Origin: Podocnemis expansa
Lineage: Eukaryota > Chordata > Testudines > Podocnemididae
Direction of reading: 5' to 3'
Assembly: GCA_007922195.1 (NCBI GenBank)
Contig: ML681963.1
Span: 135,406,625 to 135,470,624, forward strand
Length of the DNA: 64,000 nucleotides
The position numbers and the translations under genes are program-made. The notes under the pieces were generated by a model. The model did not search any database. It saw nothing but the letters and a program-made list of their open reading frames with translations, and had not been told where the DNA came from. Positions 46,340-59,265 of this stretch are shown one piece after another; the first letter of the stretch is position 1, and each line of letters starts with the position of its first letter.

Positions 46340-46524
46340 TGTTACCCCAAGTTTGGGGGTCTGGGAACTGTCTTGGCGCCGAAGGAGTCAAAGACCAACT
46401 TTTAGAGTGAAAGGAAAACATTTATTGCCTTTTCAGACATAAAGGGGTCCCTGACCTTGGGGAGAGGAACCTTATGGCAGAGAGTTTAGCTGATAAAGGA
46501 ATCAGTATTTTCCTTCTGCCTTCA
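46340..46524 (-). repeat. 5' LTR with U3 promoter deleted (185 bp)
   Basis: It has the same TG...CA ends as the 3' LTR but lacks the 315 bp corresponding to 38785-39099. All three CCAAT boxes and the TATA box are gone; the AATAAA remains. Two single-base differences separate the remaining sequence from the 3' LTR. Confidence 0.92.
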
Positions 46525-49500
46525 GCACAATATGCTATTTTATCATTTGATAGAAAATATTTGGTAACAAAACAAGTGAACTGTCAATGTAAGAACTGTG
46601 TAGTGCATTGCTATTTTAACAAGCTCAGATATCTATAGCAACATATGCACAGAAGATAATAGGGATGCATATTCATTCTAAACAAGTAATACTTTTATCC
46701 ATTTAGAACTCATGATCATCATAAAATGAAGAAAGAACTTATGAGCAAGTCATCCTGTTTTAGAGGGACAAGGAAAGACACTCTTTGTTATAGATGATGC
46801 CATGTAATATGCATTAAGAGAATGGGAATAATGATCCTCCTTGAAATTTACTATGCCTTTGGGTATTACTGGGTAGATCAAATTTGTGGGATTATATGGC
46901 CTGGAGGGCTGTTCACGCCCCTTACCTTCTGTGCTTTTATGAAAGAATGGATGAAAACATGAAGTAAACCTGTTTCTTGGACCATGGTGCTGCCCAGATT
47001 CATCACGAATATAAATACAGGGAACTCCATTGTGAGTCTTGAGTGTGCAATCAATGGTGCCCCCACCCATGTAATGTTTCTGATTAGCATTGGCATGTCT
47101 CCTGGGGTACACACACACTGAGTTACACCTTTATCTATCATGAATGAAAAAAAATGGGGCTTTCCAGAATTTAAGGGAAAGTGTTACTTAACCACGACAA
47201 ACATTTTGTAGTCATTATCAAACTAAACCTTCTCACTTGAGCACAATAACTAACACAGTATTTCATCTGAGATGAGTATATGTCTGTACTTCCAAAGCAA
47301 GGATGCACAACTTACAGGCTGAACTGAAAAAGGGGAATGTATATTGTAAAATGAGATGTGTATAAGAAAGGTATTAAAAGGTACCATTTATATTGCAGCA
47401 CAAATGTTTTGATAGGACCCAACCATGAGCCTCTTACTTCTCCTGGTGAGTTACTCACACAAGTAGTCTCATTGACCTCAGAGGGACAATTTGTGCAATT
47501 AATTGAGTACCAGTGGAAATAAGGGATTCACAGAACATTTTCAGCTGCTTCATTAGTAAAATCAACTCTTGGGAATGTTCTGGTTAAAGATTCTATATGA
47601 GATGGGTTCTTTACAGGAATTTTTGTTTTACTTTAAGTAAGAATATAAACAATGATGAAAAGCTGCATAATTTAATGGTATTTTTGTGTCAAGTTACTGT
47701 AACACAACTCGCGTTCAAATTCTCAATTCATATAAAGGTAACTGAGTCACTGAACAAAGGTTGCATCATTTTGTTATATATTCCAATTTACAAAGCTAAG
47801 ATTTGCAATACCTTCAGTAAGCTTGATTCTCCTCTCACCTCTGAATGTATCTTTATGGAAATCAATCAAGTTAAAGTGGTTTTTGTGAGATCTGAATCAG
47901 GTCTATTTTTTTCTCTAAAATCATTCTGTGCTAGGCAAGGATGCAAAGCTAAAATATCAGTATGTGGCTTTCAACACTGCTTATTTGGTTGTATAATTAT
48001 ATCTATAAAGCAGTTGTAATAAACAGCTAGTATTCGTGCATTCTCTCTTCCTGTACATTAACATTCTTAGAGCTCAATTCAATGCCTGATGAAGTCAGTG
48101 AACAGTCTCAATGGGCTTAGGATCTGGCCCTAAAAGAATATTTATTTAATGATCATGTAGTTTCAACTGTTTTCAAAAGCAGGAGTTTTTCTATGAAACA
48201 TAGATGAATAAAGGTACTGTTAATGCAGCCATCAAAGTCAGTCCAATAGTTCAGTTCAGTTCTTAATGCATATGTCACATTACTAATTATATTCAGGTGT
48301 TTTGTTTTGCAAGAAGATTTTTATCTTATTTGGAAATGGATAGCATATATTCTCCAGGAGTGTGCACATTTTTTTCCTGCCAGGAGGCTGTTTTAGCTAA
48401 AACAAAGTGGACGTAATCTATTTGCACATCATTACTTAAAGCCATTATTTAATATATTCTATTACAAGTGACATTGTCAATCTTTTTTGTAAACAATCTG
48501 AGGTATCACATGAGATCTCAACCACTCTGTAGAAGAAAAAGTCATATGTCTGTATACATTTTAGTTTGTAGTAGGAAATTATGAAACAGACAGCAAAATT
48601 CAACTGTATATTGTAATGCCATTATGTATGTGCTCTATATTTTATTATTCTTGCATTAGCATTAAGGGCCAAAATCCTCCTCTGGTTTTAAGTCACTGCT
48701 GCTCCTCTAATTTTAATAGAATATTGCTGATTTACACCATCTTATCTGGCAGTGGGCTTATCACAGTCTTTTATGAGATACCAATACACAGCAGAACTGG
48801 CAATGTGTGCACACTAGTATGTATAAATATCTGTATCCCCATGAATTTCTAGTTGTTTCTGATACCAGAAACAACATTCCAGCATGATCACATTCATTCA
48901 GTAGTTGGCATTTATAAAAATACATCTTACCTCTTTAAATCAGGTGCCCATGTTGGTAGAAGATGTAAAAATCTGCTTTCAGAATGAAGCTGTGTGATGC
49001 TGTCAAGCCAAATGAAAATATTGTTCTAAAAATATGTCTACAGTTTTGAGTGACAGCTTACAAAGCAATCAGTCTTGTTTGTTACACACCAGATAAGGGA
49101 TACATAGCCACGATACTATGCACACCTTTTATATCCCTTAAGTGTCCTTTTCTTGTGGCTTTAGTTGCATACTTGACCTACATGATTAAAAGATGGTTAA
49201 AAAAAGCATAGATCCCAATCTGACACAGAGCAGAAAATTCAGGCAGTAACTGTCAGTAAAATATGCTAATCTGTGTAACATTATTCAGGTTTTTTTTAGA
49301 CTAGATTGTGTACTGAAGATTAGTTTTCTGATTCAATCCAGGCAGAGTTATGAAGCCCTTCAGACACTATGCCACTCATGCTAACGTGGGCAGGAGCCAT
49401 ATGGGAAAAGCCTGCTTTTCTCTCCATTCACTATTTTATATTGTTAATTAGACACTCAGCTAGCGATTGCTGTCAAAAGTGATGCCTGTAAGTTACATGG

Positions 49501-50673
49501 CAGCAAGGCAGCTGGAAGGTGGGTTGGATGGTTGCAAGTCATTCCCTTCTGGGTTCCTTGTAGCAATGGATGCTAAGCATATATCCAGAACATGCTAAAG
49601 GTGCAGGGAGTTCATCTGATCACATTATTTTATAACTTGTTAATATTCAGTACAAAGGTTAGCTCAGCAACTGCCACATCAATCATCTTCCTCCTCCTGC
49701 ACATGCATATTCAATCCCAGCAAAAGACCTGGGAGCACATTCAATTGTGTCCCCTGCCATCATTTGTCCGACTTTAGGAAGGAATGAGGAATGCAGACAG
49801 ATGCCATTTCCTGAGCACTCCTGTGCCCTCATTGATTTCAGCTGGCTTTCCAGATGCTCAGCCCCTTTGAATATTAGGCCCTCTGTATTTTCACCGTAGG
49901 CACCAAAATGGGTGAGCACATGTGAAAATACAGACCTAAAGCATTTAATCCAAAGTGATCTCAGCTAACTGCCCATTTCCTTCAGGTCACTTCTATACTC
50001 TTACAAATGAATGTACTGTTGAAATCTGTGATTATCATACAGTACCTGGTTCATCTGATGGCATTAAATGATGAGTGTTTTGGGTTCTTACTGCAGTATG
50101 TACAAATGCTATCTGTGTCTCAGGAGAATGAATGAAAACACTTGTGCTCTTACTCAACTTTTATAAATGTTGTCATTACTAACTCAGTGTAACAATGTTG
50201 AGATTTACTTACTATGTATTGGGATGTCCTACATGTAAGAGTTTCTGCATCCTTACACTACAGGAGGGAATCACATATACTTCCAAAGTAACAGATATCA
50301 TTGTTTTAATTTCTAAAACATTTATGGTACAAAATATCACTGGCATTTTTTAGAACTGGTCCCAAAAATCTCACACTGAATTTAAATCTGATTTGAATGG
50401 TTTAAGATTATTAGGAACATAATGAAACTACCACCTCATTCTTCTTAAGAAACAGAGAACACTTTCTTTACAAGAACACACAAAGAAGATTAGGTTTTGT
50501 TTCTTTGACATCTAGGAATAGGTCCAATTTATCCTTTGAATTTTCAAGTGAATTGTTTCTGCATTAAAATTAAAACAGCACCTTAGATTTGGAGCTTCAT
50601 TAAGTACTGTATGTGTGCCATAATTCTGTCAAATAAGGCAAATTTTCATGAAAAAACATGAAATTTTAAGTTT

Positions 50674-50804
50674 CAGTCGAGTAGCCATGTTGGTGTGTAT
50701 ATAGCAAAAAAAAAAAAGTACATCTGACAAAATGGGTTGCAGCCCATGAAAGCTTATGCCCAAAGAAATTTGTTTCTGTTTAAGGTGCCACAGGACTTTT
50801 GTTC
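50674..50804 (+). mobile_element. tRNA-type SINE, older subfamily
   Basis: The head GTCGAGTAGCCATGTTGGTG is followed by an A-rich spacer, CCCATGAAAGCTTATGCCC and AAGGTGCCACAGGAC. This layout is the common turtle SINE form and differs from the foldback copies. Confidence 0.7.
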
Positions 50805-51425
50805 AAGAAGTGTTACAGTTTGGTGAGCTTTTTTGCACTGCATACTTTTTCAGCATTTAATAATATTTCGCACAAAAATGTAAATCTGGTGTCTCATGTA
50901 GCTCTAAAACTTTCTGCAGATCATTTTAAATGAGCATGATTACAGTTATTCTAAGATTTCCCCTAAACGTTCTAATTTTGTCTTCCTTGCAGTAGTTTTT
51001 GTATCAATAATGAGTATGACTTTATGGCTGTAATGCAGTAGTCCTACTGCTTGTGCAACATTAATCTTTGTTTCAACAACTCAGGCCACACGTGTACTGT
51101 GGTTGGGGTTTCCAGAAATGTAAGGGAATTAGGCACACCATAGCTATTGTGGAAAAAAAAAATCAGTGAAAATGGAATGTGTAACTTCCTAGGGTTCTTT
51201 GGGATCCTCAGCCTGTAGGAGTAGCTCTTATTTCGCATAGTGTTTTCCATACAGTTTTTAATTTGAAGTGCATTACAGAGTGTTATCCTTCGAGATACAG
51301 CTGATTTGTCTGTATGTAACAAAGTATTGGTTACAAGTCACTGGGATTTGGAGAGTTTTGATGTAAGTTTCCAATAAATTCATTCTAAGCAGGAAATGTT
51401 ATTTGACATCAGTGAATCCTGGGAG

Positions 51426-51902
51426 CAGGGATGTCCCTAGGGTAGGGCAAGTGGGGCAGCCACCCAGGTCCCCACACTTTGGAGGGCCCTCTGGGGCCTG
51501 CACCACTGCCCCCCCCCATGCAGGGGACCAGGTGAGCGAGCCAAAAGCAGTGGCCCAGTTCAGCTCTGCCGGTCTGGCCACCCGCGGCCATGTGTGCTGC
51601 TTTCGGCCCTGTGTCAGAGCAGCGGGGGAGCGGGAGGGAGGCAGCACGGAGCCGGTATCGCTAACCCCTCCCCAGCCGCGCTGCCTCTCGCCTCCTCCCT
51701 GCTGCTCTGGCACAGAGCCAAGAGCAGCGTGTGTGGGCAGACCGGCAGCACTGAATCAGGCCAACCCATTGGCTGGCTCATTGCAGGGGCCTGCCCCTCC
51801 CCTGGGCTAGCTAGTCCTGCCAACCAGGGCTGGGGCGTGTGTGAGAGGGCCACACAGAGGACGATTTGCCCAGGGCCCCGCATCCCCATAGGGACGGCCC
51901 TG
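51426..51902. mobile_element. hAT-like element with perfect 8-bp target duplication
   Basis: CCTGGGAG flanks both sides (51418-51425 and 51903-51910). The ends are CAGGGATGTCCCTAGGG and, on the other strand, CAGGGCCGTCCCTATGGGG. The 477-bp body is strongly GC-rich and has no coding domain; its long overlapping frames are compositional. Confidence 0.85.
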
Positions 51903-52227
51903 CCTGGGAGTTTTCTATTATTCACAAGGCCCAAAATTCCTATGATCATTTCTGTATTCCAATTAACGTGAAGCCCTCTGCTCTGAACAGCAAGTCTCCA
52001 TATGCCCTAGTGGAATATTCAGGTATTTTACAACTGCAAGACGCATATTGCTTCACACTTGTCTCCAGTAAGATGCTGACTCAGTATCGCTGATATAACT
52101 CCACTGCCCCTCACCCCTTTCTTCTCTAATCTTTAAATTGTCATGGGCACTCCCTACAAATTTTCAACTAAAGACGGTTTTATTGCTACAAAATAAACAA
52201 AACTGTGCACCTACCCCCTTGGTCAAT

Positions 52228-52438
52228 ACATGAGGTGACCATATTTTCCCAAAGGGAAATTGGGACATGGTGTGGGGCCAGCCCAAGCATCTCCTGCCCT
52301 CCCCCCTGCCCATGCATTGCTGGGGATGATGATCATTGCCAATTGCAAACGGGACAAATGCCCAGTTTTGTCAGAAAGTCTAGATGGCTGGGACAGGAAT
52401 GTTCCCAGCCAAAAGGGCATGCATAGTCACCCTATCAG
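52228..52438. mobile_element. Nonautonomous DNA element (GGTGACCATA ends)
   Basis: The left end GAGGTGACCATATTTTCCC and the right end, on the other strand, TAGGGTGACTATGCATGCCC, form an imperfect inverted repeat. The inside contains AAATTGGGACATGG. No target duplication was fixed. Confidence 0.55.
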
Positions 52439-52589
52439 TGCACAGATAAATATGTCCCAAAGGGTCCACAGCACTTAGACCTTGTCCTAATTTGCCAAAC
52501 CACCTGCCATCTGTTAACTAAGCACAGTGGTGTCCTAAGGAAGATAAGCCCTCAGGCTAGGCTTAGGCCAGTCATACTTATGGTATGTA

Positions 52590-52735
52590 AACGCTGTTGT
52601 CAGATTCCTCTATCTGGATCGACTGAGTGGCAGTGAAGTCCCCCTCAATCAGTCCCCAAGTTGATTCAATTAAACTACCTTGTCAAAGGGTGTAGCACTG
52701 CACTGAAGGGAACACATTTCAAACAGGACAGTCCC
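52590..52735. mobile_element. DNA element fragment (GATCGACTGAG family)
   Basis: It shares GGATCGACTGAG, CTCAATCAGTCC and GCACTGCACTGAAGGG with 21262-21490. The ends are unclear. Confidence 0.45.
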
Positions 52736-53149
52736 TACACAGAAGAATAAATGCACACAAAACTGACATCAGCAATCACAACACAAAAAAACCCAGTTGC
52801 TGAGCATTTCCATCTTCCTAATCCCTCCATTGATGATTTGTTAACAATGGTCCTCAAGAAAATCAATGGGACATCAAGACTTCTGCCCCCCCCCCGAAAT
52901 AATGGAAGGCACCAGAACCCAGAGTTCCAGGGGTCCCCCTAAAAATAGCAGGAGCAGCTGGAATGCAGCGTGCCGGTGGCTCCACCTGAAACCTGGCTCC
53001 ACCTTAACCCAGCCAGTAGAGAGGGGCAGGAGGACAGGAGTGTGCAAATCTCCCCCTGCAGGGCGGAGCAGCTCCCAGCAGGTCAACCAGCCTGCAAACA
53101 GTCCAAGTAAGGGCTTTGGGGGAGGGCTGCTGGGGATTGTGTGGGGCAG

Positions 53150-53174
53150 GGGTGTGTGTGTGTGTGTGTGTGTG
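53150..53174 (+). repeat. (TG)n microsatellite
   Basis: About 12 TG repeats lie within a G-rich stretch (53100-53480). Confidence 0.9.
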
Positions 53175-53699
53175 GGGCAGAGGTGGGTTGGCATGGTTGT
53201 GTAGCAGAGAGTGTGTAGCTAGCATTGGGGGGTGGCTGTTTGGTTGGGGGGATGTGTAGTTGGGAGGTGGGGTGGCTGTAGCTGGGGGCTGGACGCCTAG
53301 TTCTGGCCCCTGCAGTGATGGGAGGGTCCATCACAGGCAGCAGGGGGCTGGGAGAGGGGAGGACAGGACCCACTGGGGTGGGAGAGAGCTGCAGTGGGGT
53401 GAGGATTTGCCCTGGGTGGCAGGGAGCCACTGTGGAGAAGGGGAAGTAGGTGCTGCACGATGTTCCCCTGCCCTACCTTCCCGGTCCCCAGGTTCCCTCC
53501 CCCCCCCAAGCCACTTTTGGTCTCCTGCCCTCTCTCCTCTCTTGCCACTCTTGTGCTGTTCCCCACATGGCTGCCATTGTTGTCTTTTGCCACCCCTGCC
53601 CTGCTCTGCTCCCCACACTCACTCCTGCCACTGCACACGATTCCTGACCTCCCAGGTTTTGCAACCCCTGCTCTGCTATGCCTATGATGCTACATAGCA

Positions 53700-53820
53700 G
53701 CATTTCCAAAACACCGTGCCATGGTTCATGAATATTCATAAGTCTCTAAATAGTGGTGTGCCTCAAAAAATTTGAAGGTATCAAGGTGTGCCACAGCAGA
53801 GAAAAGGTTGGGAACCACTG
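53700..53820. mobile_element. hAT (Charlie-like) right end
   Basis: It ends in AAAAGGTTGGGAACCACTG, the same terminal type as the element at 33238. No matching left end with its duplication was found, so it is a truncated copy. The G- and C-rich stretch to its left may belong to it. Confidence 0.5.
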
Positions 53821-53859
53821 GTGTAGATCTACTCAGTGATTTCCCCCATACTAAAGGAA

Positions 53860-54165
53860 TCCAAAGGTTGGTTTACACTGCTAACAAAATTTGGTTGCTG
53901 TTGATGGGTGTTACGCAAGCGATGTAGAGTAGCTTGCATAATGCCCATTGACTTCCTAACTCCCCTTTAGTTTGCCATCTTCACTGTGCTGTGCTGACAT
54001 GAAATGCATTCTCATCAACACACTGCTACGCCACTGGAGGGGGTGGTTTTAAGTTGATTTCCAGATCGACTGAGTGTGTCTTAAATGATTGATCAGTTGA
54101 TCCAGAAAATGGATCTGACGGTGGCATCACTGCTGTCGGTATGGACATGCCCCACATCTCTTTTG
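53860..54165. mobile_element. DNA element fragment (GATCGACTGAG family)
   Basis: It runs from GGTTTACACTGCTAAC to GGTATGGACATGCCCCAC, with CAGATCGACTGAGTG inside. Both ends resemble the diverged GTATGTCTACAC type in inverse orientation. Confidence 0.5.
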
Positions 54166-56119
54166 CGGCACTGAAACAGTGCAAAGCAGTCAGTCATATC
54201 AGGGCAGAGATCTAGCCCCCTGTTATTTTGAACACATTTATCTCTGTTACTAGTTACTGCTTAGTCTATCGAGGTTGTGGGGGCAGTGAATATCCAGTTT
54301 ATTCTTGACCAGTTATGCACTGGGTTTATTTGTTGAATTTCCCTGAGCATAGACAATGAAAATCCATTGCTTTTATATACGATCAAATTCCTTTTCAGCT
54401 TCTCAGTGTGGCTTGGTGTGTCACAGACTCCACAGAGGAATATTTATTTATATTTATTTATTCCTGTACAAAGACATTTGAAATAAATAATGGGAATATT
54501 ATGATGAATCTTAGGTATTATAAAAACTTATTTGAAACCCACTGAATTCGGAACCCTATTTAATGCGCTTGTGCAGTGCACGGGCCAATGGAATCCTGAT
54601 CCTGGGCAAGACACTTGGCTGCTAACACAATATTGATACCAAAACTCATACTCATAAATATCCCTTGAGGTAATGTCTGTAAAGCACTTGCAGATTCCTC
54701 TAGAAAAGATGCTATAAAAATATATATAAACCTGAAAGGATATTAAGTGTAAGAGCAAACATTTTTGTGTGGGTTGTGAGATCATTTTAGAAACCTTTCT
54801 TCACAGACAAGATTTTTTTAACATCACAAGCTGCAATGAAATGGATGCTGTTTTTGTCTGATTATTCCTGGGAAGTGAATAGTCTCTTTCCTCTGAAAAG
54901 TGATTAATGTAAGTCTTTTTTGCTGACAGTCACACTCTTTGCAGTAATGAACTGTCTGTTAACTCTCTTAAGGACAATCCCCATAGACAAATTCATTGCT
55001 TTCTCCTTTATCTCTTCTTCCTAGATTTTCCAACAATCCATTTTCACTTGCTGACACAGACATCCCAGATTTGTTTCTTTCAGTGATTTCTGTAAAGACA
55101 ATGGGCCAGATTCACATTTATACAAAGGTCCCTTTGCACAGCTTGGTCAGCATAAAGAGGCCTCATAGTGGGGTGTTAAGGTAACTGCATTCAGTCTAAG
55201 TGAGAATCACACAGGATTTTATAACTAAATGGCACCAAGAATGCAGTTCCTCAAGCACGCTTCAGGATAATGCTTTAGGCAAAATTTATGGCGTAATTCA
55301 TAAAAATCGTGTCTCTCCTATAACTCGTATGGCTGGGAGAGCCTCAGGCACTTCTCAGACTAATTCCAATCCATCTGGATCCCCAGGTCTATGGAATATA
55401 ACTTGAATCTTCAGCAAAAAAGCTGATAAAAGAACAATGCAAACAAAAACATCATGCTGGCATAGATCTAATTGCGGTGAGCTTTTGAAATGCTCTGGTG
55501 AATGGTGAAAACTTCAGACACTGCTCTTGCTCTCAACTTGTGAATGCTTCTGGTTTCGCATTTGTCTTTCTGTTGACTGTAAACTGCCTATTTCAAAGTG
55601 CTTTCCATCTTCCAGTAGCATGGAAGACTTACTTTCTTGGTTCTGGATTTAATGGTGGTGCCCAAAAATGATTCTTCAGCACTTATAGTAAAATCAATCT
55701 ATCTGTAAAATCAGCTTGGTCACCTCCAGAGATTCATAAACATCCTTCATTAAAGCTCTGGGGAGAATGGACCATTTGTATTTACAGAATTAATGGGGTA
55801 CTGTCCTTTTAAAAGAGCAGAACTCTGTGATAAGAAGGTGACACAAGGGTCATGGGAAATTTTCTGCATGCCTCTTTTTAGCTGTCAGAATGTGAAAGGA
55901 GGCATCATGTTCTGAGGTTCAGTTGAGGAAGGAGTTTTGTCTGTATAATCATCTCAAGCCTGTTTCTCATTGGCATTGTCACAGCCAAATGATGAAGACA
56001 GCATGATCACACTATGTCCAGCTAGAAAGCAGCTGAGGGATGAAGACTTTTTCATGTGTGCCAGAGGTATGCCAACAGCACAAGCTCATTGTGCTTTGGC
56101 CTCACAGCTAATGTGGGGA

Positions 56120-56435
56120 GCACATTTAAAATAAACAAAAGGAAGTATTTCTTCACACTGTACAGTCAGCCTCTGGAAGGCCATGCCAGAGGATGTTGTG
56201 AAGGCCACAACTGTAACTGACTTAAAAAAAGAACCAGATAAGTTCATGGAAGATAGGTCCATCAATGGCTGTTACCCAGGATAGTCAGGGATTGGTATTT
56301 GCTAGAGGCTAGGAATGACTGATAGGATGGATTATTACCTGTTCTATTAATTCCTTCTGAAGCACCTGACAGTGGCCACTGTCAGAAGACAGGATACTGG
56401 GTTGGAAAAACTATTGGTCTTATCCCATATAACAA
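56120..56435 (+). mobile_element. CR1 LINE 3' fragment
   Basis: AAGGAAGTATTTCTTCACAC, GGATGTTGTGAAGGCC, GGTCCATCAATGGCTGTTA and GTCAGAAGACAGGATACTGG follow in the order of the end of CR1 ORF2 and its 3' region. The 5' part of the LINE is absent, as usual for CR1. Confidence 0.85.
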
Positions 56436-58792
56436 TTCTCATGAGAAGTAGAAATGACTTTAAATCACCTTTAAACTTTTCTGACCATGGAGCCAGTCAT
56501 GGTTGTTCTAATTTATGCGCAGTTGCTCATGGCTCTAAAGAGCCATTTCAGCAACCAGAGATCACCAGAGAATAGAGAAGTGCTGGTCATATCCCTTTTT
56601 ACCCACAAACAACCTATATTCCAGGTCAAGGATGCTCAAATACTACATACGACAGGTACCATATTATAAACAAAAGTACCACCTTTGTTTGCCTCCTTAT
56701 CCTTTGAAAATTAATAAAGTAAAATGTAATTGCAATCAAATCCTCTGTTCCAAGTAGAACAATATTTATTACATATTTCTTTGCACTGATCTATCAGCCC
56801 TAACATGACTGTCAAGATATTTATATACTGGTTGAATAAAGTTTTGTTTCTGTGCAGCAGTAAAAGCTTTGGCTGCCTCTCATTCTCTTGATTTGTGTTG
56901 CTTATCTTCTTTTTGTAATATCAAACTCCTGAAAGGTAACATTGTAGTGAGTGTCACATGCCCTCAGATTCCTTTGCAGTATTCCTTTTACTGAAGTAGA
57001 GTGATAATCAGTTCTCATTGACAAAAGTGTACTGTGTGACGTGAAGGGAATGGTTCTGTTCTTGCTTTGAAGAAAATTGTCCAGAGTTGAGAGAATTACT
57101 GCTAAGACTATGCAAATTCTGAATCTCACCATCATCCCATCCTTTAACTGTTCAAGATTATCTGCATGTGTGTCATGGATGATAATAACACATAAGTTAT
57201 TGCCCTGAAATAGAACTATCTGTACTCAGTAGCTCTACAATTTTTCACTTCAGTTATACAGTTCATTCCTTGCACTGTAGTTGGTTAGAGCTGTGTGATT
57301 TGCTTTATCTTTGCAGTTGGCAAATCCTTCTAACTGGCCAACAGCCATTCTGACCTGGAATTCAGGGATTTGCGTGAACACTTAATTCTGAATACCTATA
57401 ATGAGGATGTGCAAATTTCTCTACAATTATTGGCTGTTATAATTCCAGATAGTTAGAAAATATCTCCCTTTCCCTGGCTATTTTGAACTTCTTTTTGGCT
57501 GAAGTAAAAAACCCCAAAGTTACAAATTTTTGACTGAACACTGAAAAAATCTTTTAAATGAAAAGTCAGCATTTACTCCAGAAAACAGACACTTTCTGCA
57601 GAAATTGTCATTTAATAACCCTCCTCCCTCCAGTTTTCTGTCAAACAGTTTTAATGAAGCATTTTTACCTAGTCCTCGTTAAAAATCCATCTGCTCTGGT
57701 TGGCCCCTTTGCTCAAAACTCTCAAGCTGTTTCCAGAAACAAAGATGCAGGCTCAGCTTCCCTACTGCAGACACACCCAAAACTCTGAGAAAAAAGGACA
57801 GAACCAAAAGCCCAAAACCAAAGACTCTCAAAGCTAACGCAAGAGATATTTGGTTTTAAAAAGAAGTTTAACTCTTCTGATTTCTCTCTTGCTCCCTTCC
57901 CTTAGAGGTCAGTAAAGTGGCTTATCCACAGAATAACTGTTATATTTGCAGCTATGCTCTCTGACTCAGTCTCTCCCAACTAAGTTCACTTTTAAGCATT
58001 GTGTCAACAAAATCCCATTACTGATGTCTGAGAATGAAGAGTCTTTCTGCCTTGTAAGAAGATTAACAGTAAAAGGAAATAATAAAAGATGAGGCAAAGA
58101 AGACCCAAAATTGTTTTTTATATACCACTTCTTACATTCAATTTAAACTTCAGCTCATCTTCTCATTTAATTTAAAATTCAAATATTTAAAAATTCAGTG
58201 TAACTATAATGACTTTCTATGCTAAGCACCTCCTGCTCTAATAGAGTGTGGCTTTGGACTTTAGGCGCTGATCCAGTAAAGCACTTAGGCATGTTCACAG
58301 TCCAATTGAAGTCAACTTGACTTCAGTGAGACAGGTTGGAAGGCTTAAAGTTTAGCATGCATGTAAATACTCTGCAGAATCAGGATCTTTTTAGCCACAA
58401 GAGATGGTTATTTTCTTGTAAAGAGGAAGCATTTTCCAGCCACGATTATACACCACTGCAAATAACTTTTCAAATCTTCATCTTCCACAGGTGATATCCT
58501 CTGTATTAATAACTATTTATTGGATTTTTCCAAAGTTGGATAATAAATCAATATAGAGCTGAAGTGGATCAGATGCTGCATTTTCTCCAGGTAGCTAACT
58601 AGTTAACATTTAACAGCAGCATGCAGGCATCCATTAACTGCCAGTCTGCATTGTACCTATTTAGAAGTTAATGCATTACAAAACTGAGTTTCATGTTTTG
58701 ATGTATTAGCAATATTTTGGGACCTTTCCTACAAACTGTACTCAGTTGAATACACAGAGCTAAGGACACATTTGTTTTTTGCTGCTGGTCTC

Positions 58793-59126
58793 CAGAGGCG
58801 TTGCTGGCACTGGGCACCCCGGGACACGTGCCCTGAACCCGAGCACTGGTGCCCTGGATCTCCGGCCGGGGATGCAGGTCGCCGCTGCCCGTGGCTGCTT
58901 CTGGCCCCGTCCCCAGCCAGGGATGTGGGGGCCTGACCTCCTGCGGCCGCTTCAGGTCCCATCCCCGGCTGGAGATGCTGGGCCTAGCCACACGCGGTGG
59001 TGCAGCAGCTTCTGGCCCTGTCCCTGGCCAGGGGGCGGGGCCTGCAGGCTGGGGGCAGGGCCTGCGGGCCAGGGGTGGGGCCTGGGCCCATGCCCCGGGT
59101 CCCTCCCCCGGCCAGCGACGCCTCTG
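58793..59126. mobile_element. hAT-like element with 8-bp target duplication
   Basis: The flanks CTGGTCTC (58785-58792) and CTGGTTTC (59127-59134) match at 7 of 8 bases. The ends are CAGAGGCGTTGCTGGC and, on the other strand, CAGAGGCGTCGCTGGC, nearly perfect. The 334-bp body is GC-rich with repeated CCCCGGCC-like motifs. There is no coding domain. Confidence 0.8.
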
Positions 59127-59175
59127 CTGGTTTCTTGACCCTCTCAATATTGAACACAGTTTATACTTCAAAGAA

Positions 59176-59265
59176 GTTCCAGGAAGTAGCCATGTTTGTC
59201 TATTTTAGCAAAATAAATAAGGAGTCCTGTGGCACTTTTAAACAATCCAAAGAAGTGTATTTTAT
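59176..59265 (+). mobile_element. tRNA-type SINE
   Basis: The copy contains GTTCCAGGAAGTAGCCATG, then GGAGTCCTGTGGCAC. It is a diverged head-body copy. Confidence 0.65.

Larger units (their letters stand above)
38653..46524 (-). mobile_element. Endogenous retrovirus, gammaretrovirus-like, defective
   Basis: The provirus is 7.9 kb with two LTRs, a tRNA primer site, gag, pro, pol and env in standard order, and a polypurine tract, all on the minus strand (5' end at the right). Gag has a PPPY late motif and a single zinc knuckle, and pro-pol follows gag in the same frame, both gammaretroviral traits. It is inactive: gag has a frameshift and an in-frame stop, pro ends early, RT has a changed active site and a frameshift, about 0.9-1 kb of RNase H/integrase is missing, and env stops before its membrane anchor. 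No matching target duplication was found at its ends. Confidence 0.95.

Noticed and set aside
51399..51971. Several overlapping frames of over 100 codons
   Set aside because: They lie in a GC-rich hAT-like element with perfect target duplications and have no transposase motif.
52866..53739. Overlapping frames of over 100 codons on both strands
   Set aside because: This is a G/C-rich low-complexity stretch with a TG microsatellite. No similarity was recognised and frames on opposite strands mirror each other.
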